Below, piece after piece: positions 11,732 through 24,900 of a stretch of 64,000 bases of DNA. Both the position numbers and the translations under genes were made by a program. Position 1 is the stretch's first letter, and the number at the start of each line of letters is the position of its first letter. The notes beneath the pieces were generated by a model, which worked only from the letters and a program-made list of their open reading frames with translations, was not told the DNA's origin and searched no databases. The stretch covers positions 2,030,962 to 2,094,961 of the forward strand of contig CAUEEP010000760.1 of NCBI GenBank assembly GCA_958450365.1. Direction: 5' to 3'. The stretch is from Mesorhabditis belari. Taxonomy: Eukaryota; Nematoda; Chromadorea; Rhabditida; Rhabditidae.

Positions 11732-14700
11732 ATGAATCTTTTAGTAAAAGTAACTACTTTATTTTTACTCTGCACAAATTCTGGAAATGCAATCAAAATC
11801 GGTAACTACGCTTTCAATGAACTTGTTAACCCAGATCAGGTGCCATTCTTGCCGACAAATATGAGCTCCACATCGAGAAAGCTCTCACACAAATCATTCG
11901 AACGCTTAACAGAAGAGAGATTGCTGAATTCGATTGGTGTACAGTCAGTCAGATCTCCATTTTATTGGTGCCGATCAGTGATGCGGAGAGGTTGCGAAAA
12001 GAGTGTGAGTTTGAACAGAGGACTGAGGATTTGAAGATCAAATTTCTACACTAGTACGCAAAGAAAGAAATGTAGAAAATCGTAAAAAATGGCAGCGCGC
12101 CGGATCAAGGTCCACTGGTGCTCATTTAAGGATTGTTAAATGAGTTGCATAAATCCGATTTAGAAGCTTTTAGAAGATAAATGTAGCCAAGATTCAGGGC
12201 TACAATTCTCAACATAACATTTAATACTTTGAAATAAATTAAGAGACAACTACTTTTTCAAAAAGTTTCCGGGATAATCTTGCCCAACTCTTTGTTAGGC
12301 TGTCCAGAAAGTCTTTTCGTATTTTTTCTGTTGAAAAACAACAAATTCACCAATTAAACTATGATTTTCTCTAAATAAAAATTGTATTTTGTTCATTTTC
12401 CATCTTTTTTAAGTCAATTTTGGTTCAATTTCAAGCAAATTCGAGAGTGAAAAGTTCGTGTTTTTCGTAAAATTCTATAAAAACCTCTACGAAGAAATTG
12501 GCTGAATGAATCTCTTTGAAAATTTGACTTTATATCTAACTTTTTATGCTCTATCTTTTATCTATTGACACCAAGATAGATTTCCTTAGCTAAAGTGTGT
12601 TTTTTCTAAAGCTAAAGTGTCCGCATCATCAAGTCATCGCTCTTTTTGACTAACCGAATTCATACTCCCATAAAAATCCAGGCATAAGACATTTTAAACC
12701 CGTTTTAATGTTATTTTGCAGTAAATTAATGGGCCTTTCTAATGAAACAAACGGACTCAAAAGCGAGGTGTAAATCGAAAAGCATCCCTATTTAGTTTAA
12801 AATGGTCTATTAGGCTGTCCAGAAAGTCTTTTCATTCCTTTTCGTACTTCCCTTTAAAACCAACAAATTCACCAATTAACCTATCGTCTTTTCTAAATAA
12901 AAAGCGTGTTTATTATTCAATTTGCATCTTTTTAAGGCAATTTTGGTTTACTTTAAAGGAAATTCAAGAGTGAAAACGTGTTTTTCATAGAAATCTCTCT
13001 ACGAAAAAATTGGCTGAATGAATCTCTCTGGAAATTTGGAAATTTCTAAAGCTAAAGTGTCCACATCATCGAGCCGTCGTTCTTTTTGATGATCCGAATT
13101 CATACTCCCATAAAAATCCAGACTTAAGACATTTTAAATCCGTTTTAATGTTATTTTACAGAAAAATAATTGGCCTTACTAATGAAAGTAACCGTAGTTG
13201 AATTGGTGCATTTGTTGGTTTTAAACGGAAGTACGAAAAGGAACGAAAAGACTTTCTGGACAGCCTGATTACTTGGCTGTCCAGAATTGAATATGAAGCA
13301 AGAATCGATCAATCAATATTCAAAATACACCGATTTACTGTTTAGTCAACCGTTTGCATGCAGCTGGACTAGATGTGATCATCGGCCCTTCCGATCCCTG
13401 GTCGAGCATTCTTTTGGAAACACTTTGCGCTGAACGAAAGATGCTTTATATTAGAAGGGCTCCTCACTGTGAATTCGCTATGCAAACTTCAAATACAACT
13501 TTGCCATTGACTGGTGAGTAAAGCTCTTTTTCACTAAGAATCCTTTTAGATTCGTTCACCAAAAACCTGGTCACTTCACTGCTCAACGAATGGAAATGGA
13601 ACCAATTCACTATTGTGTATTCAAAGGATACTCGTAAGTTGTTGGCAGAGAGTTTTCTTCTCAATTTTGATTTTTCATCTCCTTGCCAAATTCACGAGAT
13701 AATCACCGATCGTCCAAACGTTTTCCCGGATTTCTTGGAAGTTGAAGAGATTAGCCAAGAAGGGTTTATGATTGCCGCGACAAAGCTGAGGGATACATGT
13801 GATCGGTTTGCTCTTTGGGGTTTAGTTGATAATTTTTATGGTAATTACTATTGAGATTAGTAATCAATTTGTGCAATTCTTTCTACAGTGTGTTTGTAGA
13901 GTTTCTACTGCTTTTTTTGTTGGTTCTTTGCCTACCTTTGTCCTTGGAATCTAGCAAAAATATAACCGAATTGATTATAATTTTGTGCATTTGATTTACT
14001 GACTCAAAAACTGTATTTATTTGCGTACTGTTTTACGTCAAAGCCTAGTATATTGAGATTTCCATAAGATGACTCTACTGTACTTTGTGATTGAAAGATA
14101 TGGGATCCAGCAAAAAAGAACACCGCCAATCGCTTCTCCGACCCCAAAAACCCTAAGGTACAAATTTATAGCTTCAAAGCTCTTCTGGATACCATTTTCA
14201 GAGCAAAAAGGTTTGCTGTGTAAACAAATTTTTGCGAACAACTTTTGCTATCAATTCTAGTCGGAACTGGCCGGTGAAAAATCTCAAATATTTGAAGAGA
14301 TTTGAAGCTATAAATTTGTACCTTAGGGTTTTTGGGGTCGGAGAAGCGATTGGTAGTGTTCTTTTTGCTGTATTCCATCTCTTTCAATCACAAAGTATAG
14401 TAAAGTTATCTTATGGAATGTTTAACCTTTAGAAAAGCCTGCTGGAGTCAAGTGAATCGAGTTCTTTTACTAATGAATGCGCAGGATTCTCTCGATTTCC
14501 TCGATATGAGCCTCAAATTGGGTCTCATCAACTCAATCAATTGGTTTTTGCTATTCAACTTAGTGAGTTTACATAAAATATTTAACAAAACCTCTTCCAG
14601 GACAGTTTATATGAACACATGGAACCCTACTCACACAACAAGATGAGAATCTCATTGGTTGTGCCAAGGAATGTTCTCTCGAGTAGGTTTAGCATCATTT

Positions 14701-17700
14701 TACACTGACGATTTTTCAGGTGGAACAAAATCCGGCTTGTCGAAGAACTCTCAAAGAGTTCTTCAGGAAATTTATGCTGATTGGAGAAAGAACTACCCGC
14801 TGTATTTGAAATCTCCACAAAGAGACTTTTCTCAGCTCTTCGAGAGTGTCATCTTTGCTTATGAAGCTGCTGAAAAGAAGACGGTAAGTGAAGGTCTTCA
14901 AATAGTCATTAAACGATTGTAGTCGACTACAAAAGCAATGATTCCACCAAATTTGCCAGTGAACTCGTCACTGATTGATGTTTGGGAGCTGGGAATTAAT
15001 GGACAACCAATTCATGCAAGTTTTGAGCTATTGGGTTGTCCAGTGATGAATGCGCGTTTTTACTATTTTGTAAATTTCTCAAGATATCGAACAGATGTAT
15101 ATGAGTGTTATATATCATTCGAAAGCTGAAGATCTCCTCTACATTTTGGAATAAAAAAGTTTTGAATTCATTCAACTTTTTGGGAAATTTACTGCACAAA
15201 GGGAGAGGTCGCTTTCGAAAAAACCCCATTTCAGCTTAGCTATTCCTCAAGTTTTATGGTGTAAAATAACCGCCCAGAAAAGAAAAGAAAAGTAAAGATG
15301 CTCTGAAATTGTTATATTTAAAAAAAGTTGTATTGATATATCTATTGGCCAAACATCAAACGGTCAACTCAATTTGAGCGGAGCCAAAACCTGATCCAAA
15401 GGCACCTTTCCATTTTTAGCCACCTCTTCTTCTGTGCAGTCAATTTGCCCAAAAGCCGAATAAATTCAAAAACTTTTTATATCAAAATGTAGAGGAGATC
15501 TTCAGCTTTCGAATAATACTCATATAAATCTTTTTCTTGATTTCGGTATCTTGTGAAATTTATAAAATAGTAAAAAACGCGCATTCATAACCGGACAACC
15601 CAATAGTTATAGACTAAGAAAGCTTCATGACGTTGAAAACTAGATGAAAATCCAACAGAACACTCATTTTAGCTCTCGAGAATTCGGGCATACTGTAGCC
15701 AAGACAAGAAAAAGAATTTTAAATGGACATTGAAAAATAAAAGAGCCGACTCTTCTTTTAGAAACTTTACGGTACTTGTACGATCCATTTAGACCGGAAT
15801 CTGGAACTCAAGTGGTCACGGTAAATTGCTGATGCAAGCGAAAAACATTCCGTACACTCACGAGCATGCTATTCAACAACTTAAATCGGTAAAACGGCAA
15901 CTTATATCCCCAACGCAACGATTTAGATGAGAATTCTCAAAGTGACGTCGATTGCTGAAAAGCCTTATGTAATGAAAAAGGTTTTGCCAAGTGGTCAAAT
16001 TGTGTATGAAGGTTTCAGCAACAGAAATTCAAAAGCTCTAGAATGTTTTCAGGGTTTTGCGTTGATTTGCTTAATCGAATGGCTAAAAACTTGAACTTTG
16101 AGTATGAGCTGAATATCGTGGCTGATGGAAAGTATGGAGAGCCAAAGAAGAACTCGAGTGATTGGGATGGAATGATTGGAGAGATTTTGAGAGGAGTAAG
16201 GATACAAGAGGAAATGTTGGGTAAAAGGTTTAGGAAGCCGATATGGCGGTGGCTCCAATCACTGTAACAGCTCTTCGGCTTGAGGTTGGGTTTAGCTTCC
16301 CAGAGTAGATTAGATTAGATTAGATTAGATTAGATTAGATTAGATTAGATTAGATTAGATTTCCAATCTTAAGAATCTGACTTATTCGTGAATGCTAATA
16401 ATTTAACAGAGCGCTAAAAGATTAAAGTACAGGTGGTCGACTTCACCGATCCATTCCTCCAACTCGGGATCTCGATGCTAATGCGAAAACCCGATCAGAA
16501 GTCACGAGTCAGCATCACATCGTTTCTTCTTCCATTAACTTCAAGGTGCATCAAAAAGTTCTTGTTTTAACAAAAGTTTACCGTAAATGTTGTATTAGAA
16601 TGACACCTCATTTGGATTTAAAATAGAATTTTTTAATTTGCATTCAAAATTTGTATTCAAACTGGGCAGCTACCCAATCTTACACAGCTACGCAATGTTA
16701 CGCAGCTACGCAATATTACGCAGCTACACAATGTTACGCAGCTACCCAATGTTACGCAGCTACTCAATGTTACGCAGCTACCCAATGTTACGCAGCTACC
16801 CAATGTTACGCAGCTACCCAATGTTACGCAGCTACCCAATGTTACGCAGCTACCCAATGTTACGCAGCTACACAATGTTACGCAGCTACGCAATGCTTCA
16901 AACTGGGCAGCTATGCAATGCAGCTACGCAATAATTCATTTTCAAAAGCACATTCTTTTCCTTTCATACCAAACATTAACACATTTATCTCTCTCAATTT
17001 TTTCGATTTTCGGCACCATTTCATTCTCCCCAATTGAATACTTTTACTTCAATCCAACGGATTACTTGCACGAATTCAATAACGGGGTTAAAATGCGGAA
17101 GAATTCGAGGAAAATTGGTTAAGATTTGTCGAAACATGATGAAAGAAACAATTTAACTGACTTAACAATGAGGAAATGAACAAATTTAAATAATAATAAT
17201 AAATAACAATAATAATATATAATAAGATTGGGAGAGAAAAAGGTGTTTAGGCGAGGCAACAATTGAGCGAAATTAGTACTTTTTCGTGGTCTTTTCACAT
17301 TTGCTTACTTTGGAACTAGTTTTGGATGTAAATTTGTAATGTTAAATGTAAATCGCAGCGGTGCTACTAAATCTTTAGCACGCAAGGTTCCAGTTTTTGG
17401 ATACCATTTCCCTCAACTTTTTTAGAGTCTGGTCTATCACCCTTGTCGCCATTTTGCTCACCACAGTGATTCTCACTTTTGTCAGCTACATCACTGCAAC
17501 TGACACGAAAAAGAGTTTTCCGATATTGGTGAGGAAAAAGAAAAAAAAAAAAAAAAATAAAAAAAAAAGGAGAGGGGAGAAGAGGGAAAGGGGGGAAAAA
17601 AAAAAAATAGAATGTTAACTGAACATTTACACTGATCATTTTCAGAACTCAATCTGGTTTCTGGCCTGCATCTTGTTGAGAGCCTCTTCCGGCTATGGAT

Positions 17701-19156
17701 GTCCTACATTTGCTTCAAGAGTTGTCAGTACCGTGAGTTAAACTTAATAAAAACAAGCCAGGCTGTAGGCCAGACTCTTACAAAAAGCCCTTTAGGCTTG
17801 GTGGGCTTTCACCCTTGTACTCATCGCCCAGTATACAGCCAACTTTGCTGCTGTACTAACCGTTGCAGGAAGATCGATGCCATTCAATGTAAGTTGCCAA
17901 CAATGTAATCTTCCCAATAACAGCCACATTGCTTTTCAGTCCTTCGAGGAGTTGGGTAATCAAACCGAGTATACGTTTGGCTCGATCTTTGGCGGCTCGA
18001 CTGCTCAATTCTTCAAGTACTCTCGAATCGAGACTTTTGAGAAGATTTGGCAACGAATGTCGGCAATGGGAAACGAGTCATTTGTTTACAAGAATGATCA
18101 AGGAGTGAACAGATCGCTGGAAACGAAGTAAGCAAGCAAGCAAGCGAAGCAGCAATCAAGCAAGCTCAATAGAAATTTCAGTTTTTTTTGGTCCAAAGAC
18201 GGCTGAGAAGCCTGTAGGGATGGACAGGCAGACAGACAAACACTGCTCTTTTATATTTTAGATATGTTTTCTTAATGGAGTCAGCCTCTCTCGAGTATCG
18301 AGTGGCTCAAAATTGTAACTTGACCAAAGTGGGGAATGTTGTTTTGGGATCAAATGGATACAGCATTGCTTTACCAAAAGGTTGAATGTTTTTGAAAGCT
18401 TAAAAAAAATTTGAACCAGGATCTCGTTGGAGAGAGAAATTGACTAGGCAAATCCTCGACTTCAATGAGAAGGGGATCATTATGATGTTGAAGAAAAAGT
18501 GGTGGACCTCGGCGCAAGACAGGTGAAAAGTGGCAAAACTTTCCATCTTTGAAGATCAGAATCAATTTTTAATCATAACCAAGTTTAGCAAATGTGTTGA
18601 AGAGAATCAAGTAGTTGGTCAACCTTTGGGAATGGACAGAATGGCTGGTAAGGCTTTTGGTGATGATATTGACATCAACAATGATCTATTTGCAATTTAA
18701 AAAGATAGGGAACCAAATTTAGAGAGATAGGGAACCAAATTTAAAAAGATAGGGAACCAAATTTAGAGAGATAGGGAACCATGGGTGGGACAATTTAGGA
18801 TGGGAACCAAATTTAGAGATAGGGACCAAATTTAGAGATAGGGAACCAAATTTAGAGATAGGGAACCAAATTTAGGATAGGGAACCAAATTTAGAGAGAA
18901 GGGCCAAATTTAGGTGGGCAAATTTGAGAGAGGGCAATTTAGGATAGGGAACCAAATTTAAAGAGATAGGATCCAAATTTAGAGAGGTAGGGATTATTAC
19001 ATTATTGCAGATAACAGAGGGATTTTTGTTTAGTTAAAGTTTTTAGGTCTCTTCATTCTTCTCTTTGGTGGCTTGATCTTTAGCTTCATCGTCGGGTTGC
19101 TCGAGAAATTTCTTCATCGGTTTTATTTTGCAACTGGGACTTTACAGATGGACTAA
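11732..19156 (+). CDS. Non-NMDA (AMPA/kainate-class) ionotropic glutamate receptor subunit
   Basis: Twenty-one exons close in phase to about 824 residues: 11732-11801, 11840-12004, 13346-13513, 13550-13840, 14438-14562, 14601-14682, 14720-14883, 14923-15019, 15762-15820, 15927-16011, 16053-16195, 16234-16284, 16433-16545, 17426-17528, 17646-17732, 17796-17888, 17940-18127, 18262-18380, 18420-18522, 18589-18647, 19047-19156. Order: signal peptide (MNLLVKVTTLFLLC); amino-terminal domain (AILADKYELHIEKAL); ligand-binding S1 (EGFCVDLLNRMAKNL, ADMAVAPITVTALRLE, DFTDPFLQLGISML); M1 (VWSITLVAILLTTVILTFV); pore (NSIWFLACILLRASSGYG); M3 (FTLVLIAQYTANFAAVLTV, the SYTANLAAFLT motif with Q for S); S2 (SFEELGNQTEY, YVFLMESASLEY); M4 (GLFILLFGGLIFSFIVGLL). 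The S2 block is of kainate/AMPA type, not NMDA. Several introns are only 37-41 bp. Odd point: the M1-M2 linker is short (see findings). Confidence 0.9.
12296..13266. mobile_element. Two family A MITE copies in tandem
   Basis: The first copy starts TTAGGCTGTCCAGAAAGTC at 12296 and loses its right end near 12805. The second starts at 12810 (TAGGCTGTCCAGAAAGTC) and ends 13266 with CTTTCTGGACAGCC. Both are in intron 2 of the glutamate receptor and account for most of its 1.3 kb. Confidence 0.8.
14055..14417. mobile_element. Foldback element (family L)
   Basis: Arms of about 130 bp run 14060-14190 and 14287-14417 in opposite orientation; the shared core is CTTCTCCGACCCCAAAAACC against its complement. 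A diverged single arm of the same family is at about 60785-60880. It lies in intron 4 of the glutamate receptor. Confidence 0.75.
15031..15604. mobile_element. Family C mariner-type MITE
   Basis: Ends read TTGGGTTGTCCAGTGATGAA and its imperfect complement (TTCATAACCGGACAACCCAA), flanked by TA. A second near-identical copy is at 53222-53795. The subterminal blocks CTTCAGCTTTCGAATRATA and GTAGAGGAGATCTTCAGC are inverted between the two halves, and the core has no transposase. It sits in intron 8 of the glutamate receptor. Confidence 0.85.
16312..16363. repeat. (ATTAG)n microsatellite
   Basis: About ten perfect pentamers inside intron 12 of the glutamate receptor. Confidence 0.95.
16660..16925. 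repeat. 18-bp minisatellite, ~13 copies
   Basis: The unit GTTACGCAGCTACCCAAT recurs with single-base changes, flanked on both sides by AAACTGGGCAGCTA. It lies in the receptor intron between the S1 and M1 exons. The frames it opens in all readings encode only simple repeats. Confidence 0.95.
17529..17612. repeat. Purine tract (A-runs and GA-rich)
   Basis: Long A runs broken by AGGAGAGGGGAGAAGAGGG, beginning right at the donor of the receptor exon that encodes M1. Part of the intron. Confidence 0.9.
18690..18992. repeat. ~21-24-bp minisatellite, degenerate
   Basis: Repeats of GATAGGGAACCAAATTTAGAGA with drop-outs and shortened units. Located in the last intron of the glutamate receptor. Confidence 0.9.
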
Positions 19157-20945
19157 ATGTGAATAATGCTGATAAAACTTGAATAAACTGGCATAAAGCA
19201 CAACAAAAACAACAAAAACTGGCCTAAAGCAACAAAATTTATAAAGTATTCGATAGCTTGATTGATCTAGCATTTATATGGAACAGCTTAATCCTAATCT
19301 ATAATATTAGTTCAGCCCAGGCCCGTAGCCAAGTGGAGCAAAACGCATCATTTTTAAAAAGTCCCCTCCCCGAAATCCAACCTTTTTTGGAAGTAAAAGT
19401 TGTATTTTTCTTACTGGTTAGCCCTTTTCTTTCGAAATATTGCGTTTCTTTCTTCGAAAATTTGCATTTTTCTTTAAAAACGCGCATCTTTCTTCAAGAA
19501 TTGCCATTTTTAAAATTTCCTTGTCCAAAAGGTACTTCTCGGCACTATATTTTCTCCAAAACCACTTTTTCTAAGGTAGTTTTTTGCGTAGATCATGAAT
19601 TTCATAGTGGGAGGTTGCGAAAATGCGTTTTAGATCGACTCTTGGGGACCCGAAGTTACCGCCTCTACAGTGTACTTCACTAGGGGTTTGTATATGGAGA
19701 GTCCATCTAAGGCCTCGGGGAATTTTTTTTGTCAGCATGCAAAAACACTTTCTTTAGATGAATTGAATGGCCAAAACATGAAAATAGCAAAATTAGATCT
19801 TAAAAGCAAAATGAAAATTTCGAATTTTCCATGGTTTTTTTCACCCATGTGGGGGACCACATGAGTGAAAATTTCTATTTTAATTTTTAATTTTCAAATT
19901 TTCTACTCGAATTTGTTTAGAATTGCACGCAGGACTCTAAATTATGAACTTGTGAACAATCTTTCTGACCGAGAAGTCGCTCATCTTCAAATCGCGGGCC
20001 TTTTATCTCATTGATCTATTGGCATTGCGCTTGAGCCGCTTCCTGACGATTTCAACGTTTTTTTGAACCACAACCGTTGGTTTTGGTCCTCGTCCAGCTC
20101 GATCAATTATTTTTTCAGTTGTCTTGAGCAAGTTAACAGCTCCATTGGCATCCTTGGCAAAACAAAAACAACAATCCTTGGCGAAACTTCATTGGTCCAT
20201 TGGCATCTTTGGCGAAACTTCATTGGTTCATTGGCATCCTTGGCGAAACTTCATTGGTTCATTGGCATCCTTGGCAGCTTCGTTGAAATCTCTTTTGTGC
20301 TCATCCCGGTAGGATGAAGATCGACGATTGATCCACGCTTCGGATGAGGAGTAACCTTTCTAAAAAATACAAAATTGAATAGTCTTTTTATAGAAAAGAA
20401 TATTAATAACATTCAGGATAACAGAATAAAACAAAGAAAAGTACAGCGTAATAGGGCCATTAAATATATTTTAGACAGTGATAAGTAAGCGGTCAATAAT
20501 TATCATGCACCCTGTAGAGACGGCGACTTCAAGCCTCTAAAAGTGGTCCAAAACGAATTTCCGCAAGCTCCCACTATGAAATTCGTGACCTACGCAAAAA
20601 ACTAACCCAGAAAAAGTGATTTTGGGAAAGATATAGTGCCTGCCAGAAATACAGTGACTCCACAAGTACCCCATTTTTTTTGCCCGCTCCACGTAATTTT
20701 TTTCTGAACCTAGTTTTCTTGTGTACAATTGTCATTTATCATTTATTTATTATGCTTTATAGCCGAGTCAAAAGCTGGCAAACTATCATTAAACAATAAA
20801 AGCAGGCAAACTGGAAAGAAAACTGGAAAAGCTGTTCTCTGAATGAGAAAATCCTGAATGAGAAAGAAAGGATCACCGACATCACTCCAGCCGCCTTTTC
20901 GTCACGTTTTCTCAAGCGTATTGATATTGCTAAAGTATTGATTCG
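19157..20945. other. Intergenic spacer with a diverged foldback element and a 31-bp minisatellite
   Basis: No gene seen. 19520-19670 and 20512-20660 are imperfect inverted arms (shared blocks AAAACCACTTTTTCTAAGGT against its complement; ATGAATTTCATAGTGGGAG; CCGCCTCTACAG). Between them, 20150-20280 holds about 4 copies of a 31-bp unit containing GGCATCCTTGGCGAAACTTC. A third block at about 19360-19510 is rich in TTTCTTTCGAAAAT repeats. Confidence 0.6.
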
Positions 20946-21848
20946 ATGAACTTCTTTTCTCCTACTAGATTTGCATTTATTTACTTTCTTCTGCTTTTCT
21001 TTATTTCTATTCGAGCAGTCAAATTGGATAGAATAGTTCCGCTTGGGAAACCCATTCGCCCACCGGGAAGAAATCCGGTAACTTTTTTAGATTTTAGCAA
21101 ATCTCTTATAGTTTAGGATTCCCGCGAATATAGCCGGTTTTCATCCAATATTAATTGCAAAAACGATGTCGACGACGATGAAAGTGATGCTTTGTGATTT
21201 GATGAGAAGACAGAGAGGATTACCTGAACACAAGATTATTACGGGAAAACAGAGCAAGTAAGAAGATTGAGGTCTTATTTGCTTGACAATAGTTCTATTA
21301 CTTTAAAAATTTCGATTGTAACGAGCTTTTGAATAGCACTGATTTGACAAACTGCTTTTAAATCGATTAGGAACCAGCTTACAGTAGGTCCAGCGCTCTA
21401 TCTGGAAGGCTGAGCAAGACTTTGTTCAATTAAAAGCTTGAAATATAGCTTACAAGTCGTATTCTGACAAGGGAAAGGCAAGATCAAGCTGGCCTTTTGG
21501 CTCGAGACCAAGTCCATCTTATAGAGTCGGCCATGGGAATCTCGAATCCGTTTTTAGTTTTTGCAAAACGCTTCGCAACCGCGAGAAGGAATGCAAAAAG
21601 AAACAGAGAACAGAATTCTTTTCGTCGAGCGCACAAAACGACTTTTTAGCACCAAACTTTCTTTCAAATGACTAAAACTACCGTAACTCGCGTTAAGCCG
21701 TGCCCCCTTTTAAAAATAGACCTAAAAGTCCGATTCACCATAGCCAAAAAGGCCGATTCATCATAGCCAAAAACCCGTGAGCGCGAAATATCGGGCAGAC
21801 GGACAGACAGATAGACAGATGGACAGACAGACGAACAAACAGACATAC

Positions 21849-21903
<55 letters not shown>

Positions 21904-24900
21904 CAGACAGACAGATGGACTGACAGACGAACAGACGAACAGACAGATGGACAGACAGATAGACAGACGTACAGGCGGGCAGACAGACGTACAGATAGAC
22001 GGACAGACGGACAGACGGGCAGACAGACAGACGGACGTCTCTTCTGCTTTATATATAGTAGATTTACAGTATTTGTTACGATAACAATTGGTATCGCAAC
22101 ACTCGTTCATCACGGCTACTTTGGAGAACTTCAGGCAATCCATCACTCATTGTTGTGAGAGACCCAATTGAAAGATTCATCTCGATTTATGGCTACATTT
22201 GCAAGTATGAGCCTGTTACTATTACGAAATCTCAATGTTTAGGAAAAAGAAGAAATCTTTCTGCCCACCGAGTATGAACATTCACAAATTTGCGAGATTT
22301 GTGTATCGAAAATTGCTGACTCGAGCAACTGGTGGAAGGATTGGAACGGATAAGATTATCGGGCATTCGCAGCCATCATTTTGGTAAGAAGTAGGAGGGA
22401 AAATGCACCAGAAGGACCGTGTTTCTATCTTGAGCACAAGGTCCGCGTTAAAGAATCATCAGAACAATTTGTTAGCTTAGCTTAGATTAGCTTTCAGTTC
22501 AGTCAAACGAAAAGTTTTAAGATATGAGTCATTTACAGGTTTGCTTATGAACGAGGCAGATCTTTACCCAGAAATATCGACGTTCTCTATCAATCATCGA
22601 ATCCACAAGCAAACGCAGCTAGATTGTTCAAAATTTTGGTGAAAAGAAAAGTACCAAGAGGAATCGCAAAGAAGGTAATTAGAGAAATTGAGTTATTCAC
22701 GCCGCACATCGGCGCGAAATAAGGCAAAAATGCGTTTTCTATAGGATTTTTTTCTGGGAGTGCCTTTTTTAGATGCGGAAAATTGTGCTGATTCCGAATC
22801 TGAAGGAATTTTCCAAATCCCTCTGACAGAAATTTTTTAAATTGAGGTTTAGCAGTTTTTTGGTCATTTTGTATGGGAAATTTTGTGGTACCCTGCAATT
22901 TGGAGCTCGTAACTCGACAATCAGGGTCTAGAACAAAAAACGAGGGAATAAGTTTTATTCTAGAGATTCTTACGAACATTTTGATGCCAAAATCATAAAA
23001 TTTGCTCAACTCTACAAAAAGTTATAACATCTTTTTGGCGAACTTGCAGCTCATTTTTAAGCACCTTAAACTTGTCAGATCAGAAAGTTTAAATAAGATT
23101 TAAATAGCTTAGCGTCAACCTAACTCAAATCGTAACTTGTAACAGTATGGGGTTGTTGGTTCGGCTCTCCCGTGCACTTGGGCTATTATTTTGCATATGC
23201 CTTAATTGTTTTGAGTGAATACGATACATAGCTACATTTTTCTTTTAAACAAAACAATTGTGCAATAGAAAATTTTTTAAATTTTTTCATTTCTTTTTTA
23301 AAAAATGTTATAACTTTTTGTAGAGCTGAGCAAATTTGATGTTTTTTGTATGAAAATGTTCGTGAGAGTCTCTAGAATAAAACTTATCCCCTCATTTTGG
23401 GTTCTAGACCCTCGTTATCGAGTTACGAGCTCCAAACTGCAGGGTACCACAAAATTTCCCATACAAAATGCCCAAAAAACCGCTAAACCTAAATTTAAAA
23501 CATTTCTGTCAGAGGGATTTGAAAAATTCCTTCAGATTCGGAATCAGCACAATTTTCCGCATCTAAAAAAGGTACTCCCAGAAAAATTCTATAGAAAACG
23601 CATTTTCGCGCCGATGTGCGCCGGCATGACCGATTGGCTTGATTGGCGATTGGCCGATTGAGCCCTGTATCTCAGTCGGGCGACCAAGAGTTCAATCCCA
23701 TCGGCTAGATTATTGGTTCTTTTTTTTACACATACCGTATTCTCTCTAATAGTATTGCGCCATCTGAGCACTCAATACGATTAGAGAGTGAAATCTTTTA
23801 GAGAGTTTTAGCATCTTACCTCATCTTACCAAAATAAATTTCAAATAAAAAAGATCTAGCATATCTCGACAATAGTACGTTTGTTTTTGCGCGCTTGGCT
23901 ATCAAATTAAAGTAGAGAGGATGGGTGATTTTTTAAGATAAAACACAGATTTTTAACCTTAACCAGAAAAAATAAAAAAATGATTGAAAAATGATGAAAA
24001 ATCGGCTTTTTTTGCCAATTTTGAATCATTTTTTCTAAGCACTGGTTAATGTTAAAAATATTTGTTATATCTCAAAAAATCACTCATCCTCTCTATTTTA
24101 ATTTGATACTTAAGCGCGCAGAAGCTAACGTACTGGTGCTGAGATATGAGCGCTTGTTTCAGTGTAAACTTAGACTACACGACACTCCTATAGAGTATTA
24201 GAATTTCTATTAGAAGCTCCTTCTATTAGAATATTTACGGTAGTTGCAAAATAGTTATGATTCTCGACTCGGCTGGCTCGAGTCACAAGTCGATTCGAGT
24301 CGTCAAGGGCCTCTGACTCGACTCGACCCGGCTCGCGGAGGATTTAGGTACAAGATTTAGTCCCTTGTACCACTGTACCACTGTACCACTGTACCACTGT
24401 ACCACTGTACCACTGTACCACTGTACCACTGTACCACTGTACCACTGTACCACTGTGCCACTGTACCACTGTGCCACTGTACCACTGTGCCACTATACCA
24501 CTGTGCCACTGTACCACTGTGCCACTGTTCAACTCGGATTCAAGATTTAGTCTTTTGTCAATGTTGCGGAGCAATACTATTAAGGAGAATATGATATATG
24601 GGGTTTTTTTTCTTCCCTACATTTAGAGCTTAGGGATTGAGTGCTAGGAGTTGTGTTTGTGTATTCTTTGTACCACATTGTTTGTGTGAATAAATAAAAT
24701 TATTCTTCCATTATTTTCAGGTAACCAGCTGGGTATCGGACTCACGAATCAACTCAAGGCGCAAACCGAGTGACCGAATGCTATCACGAACTTGGGAAAA
24801 TGAGGTGGAGCTTAAAGTTGTATCATTTTCTGAATGAGAGCTTTGAATAAAAGCTTGAAATGAAAGCTTAATGAAAGCTTTGAATGAAGAACAGTTTCAG

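Noticed and set aside
16638..17037. Repeat-encoded proteins (LRSYPM and AATQCY repeats)
   Set aside because: Products of the 18-bp minisatellite; the sequence lies in a receptor intron.
11732..19156. NMDA receptor (nmr-1-like) identity
   Set aside because: Pore and S2 blocks (NSIWF, NCNLTKVGNVVLG, KLTRQILDFNEKG) fit the AMPA/kainate class; the NMDA-type pore pattern is absent.
21664..22146. Serine/cysteine-rich 160-codon frame
   Set aside because: Translation of the (CAGA)n microsatellite.
24283..24574. QWYSGTVV repeat proteins
   Set aside because: Artefact of the CCACTGTA minisatellite.
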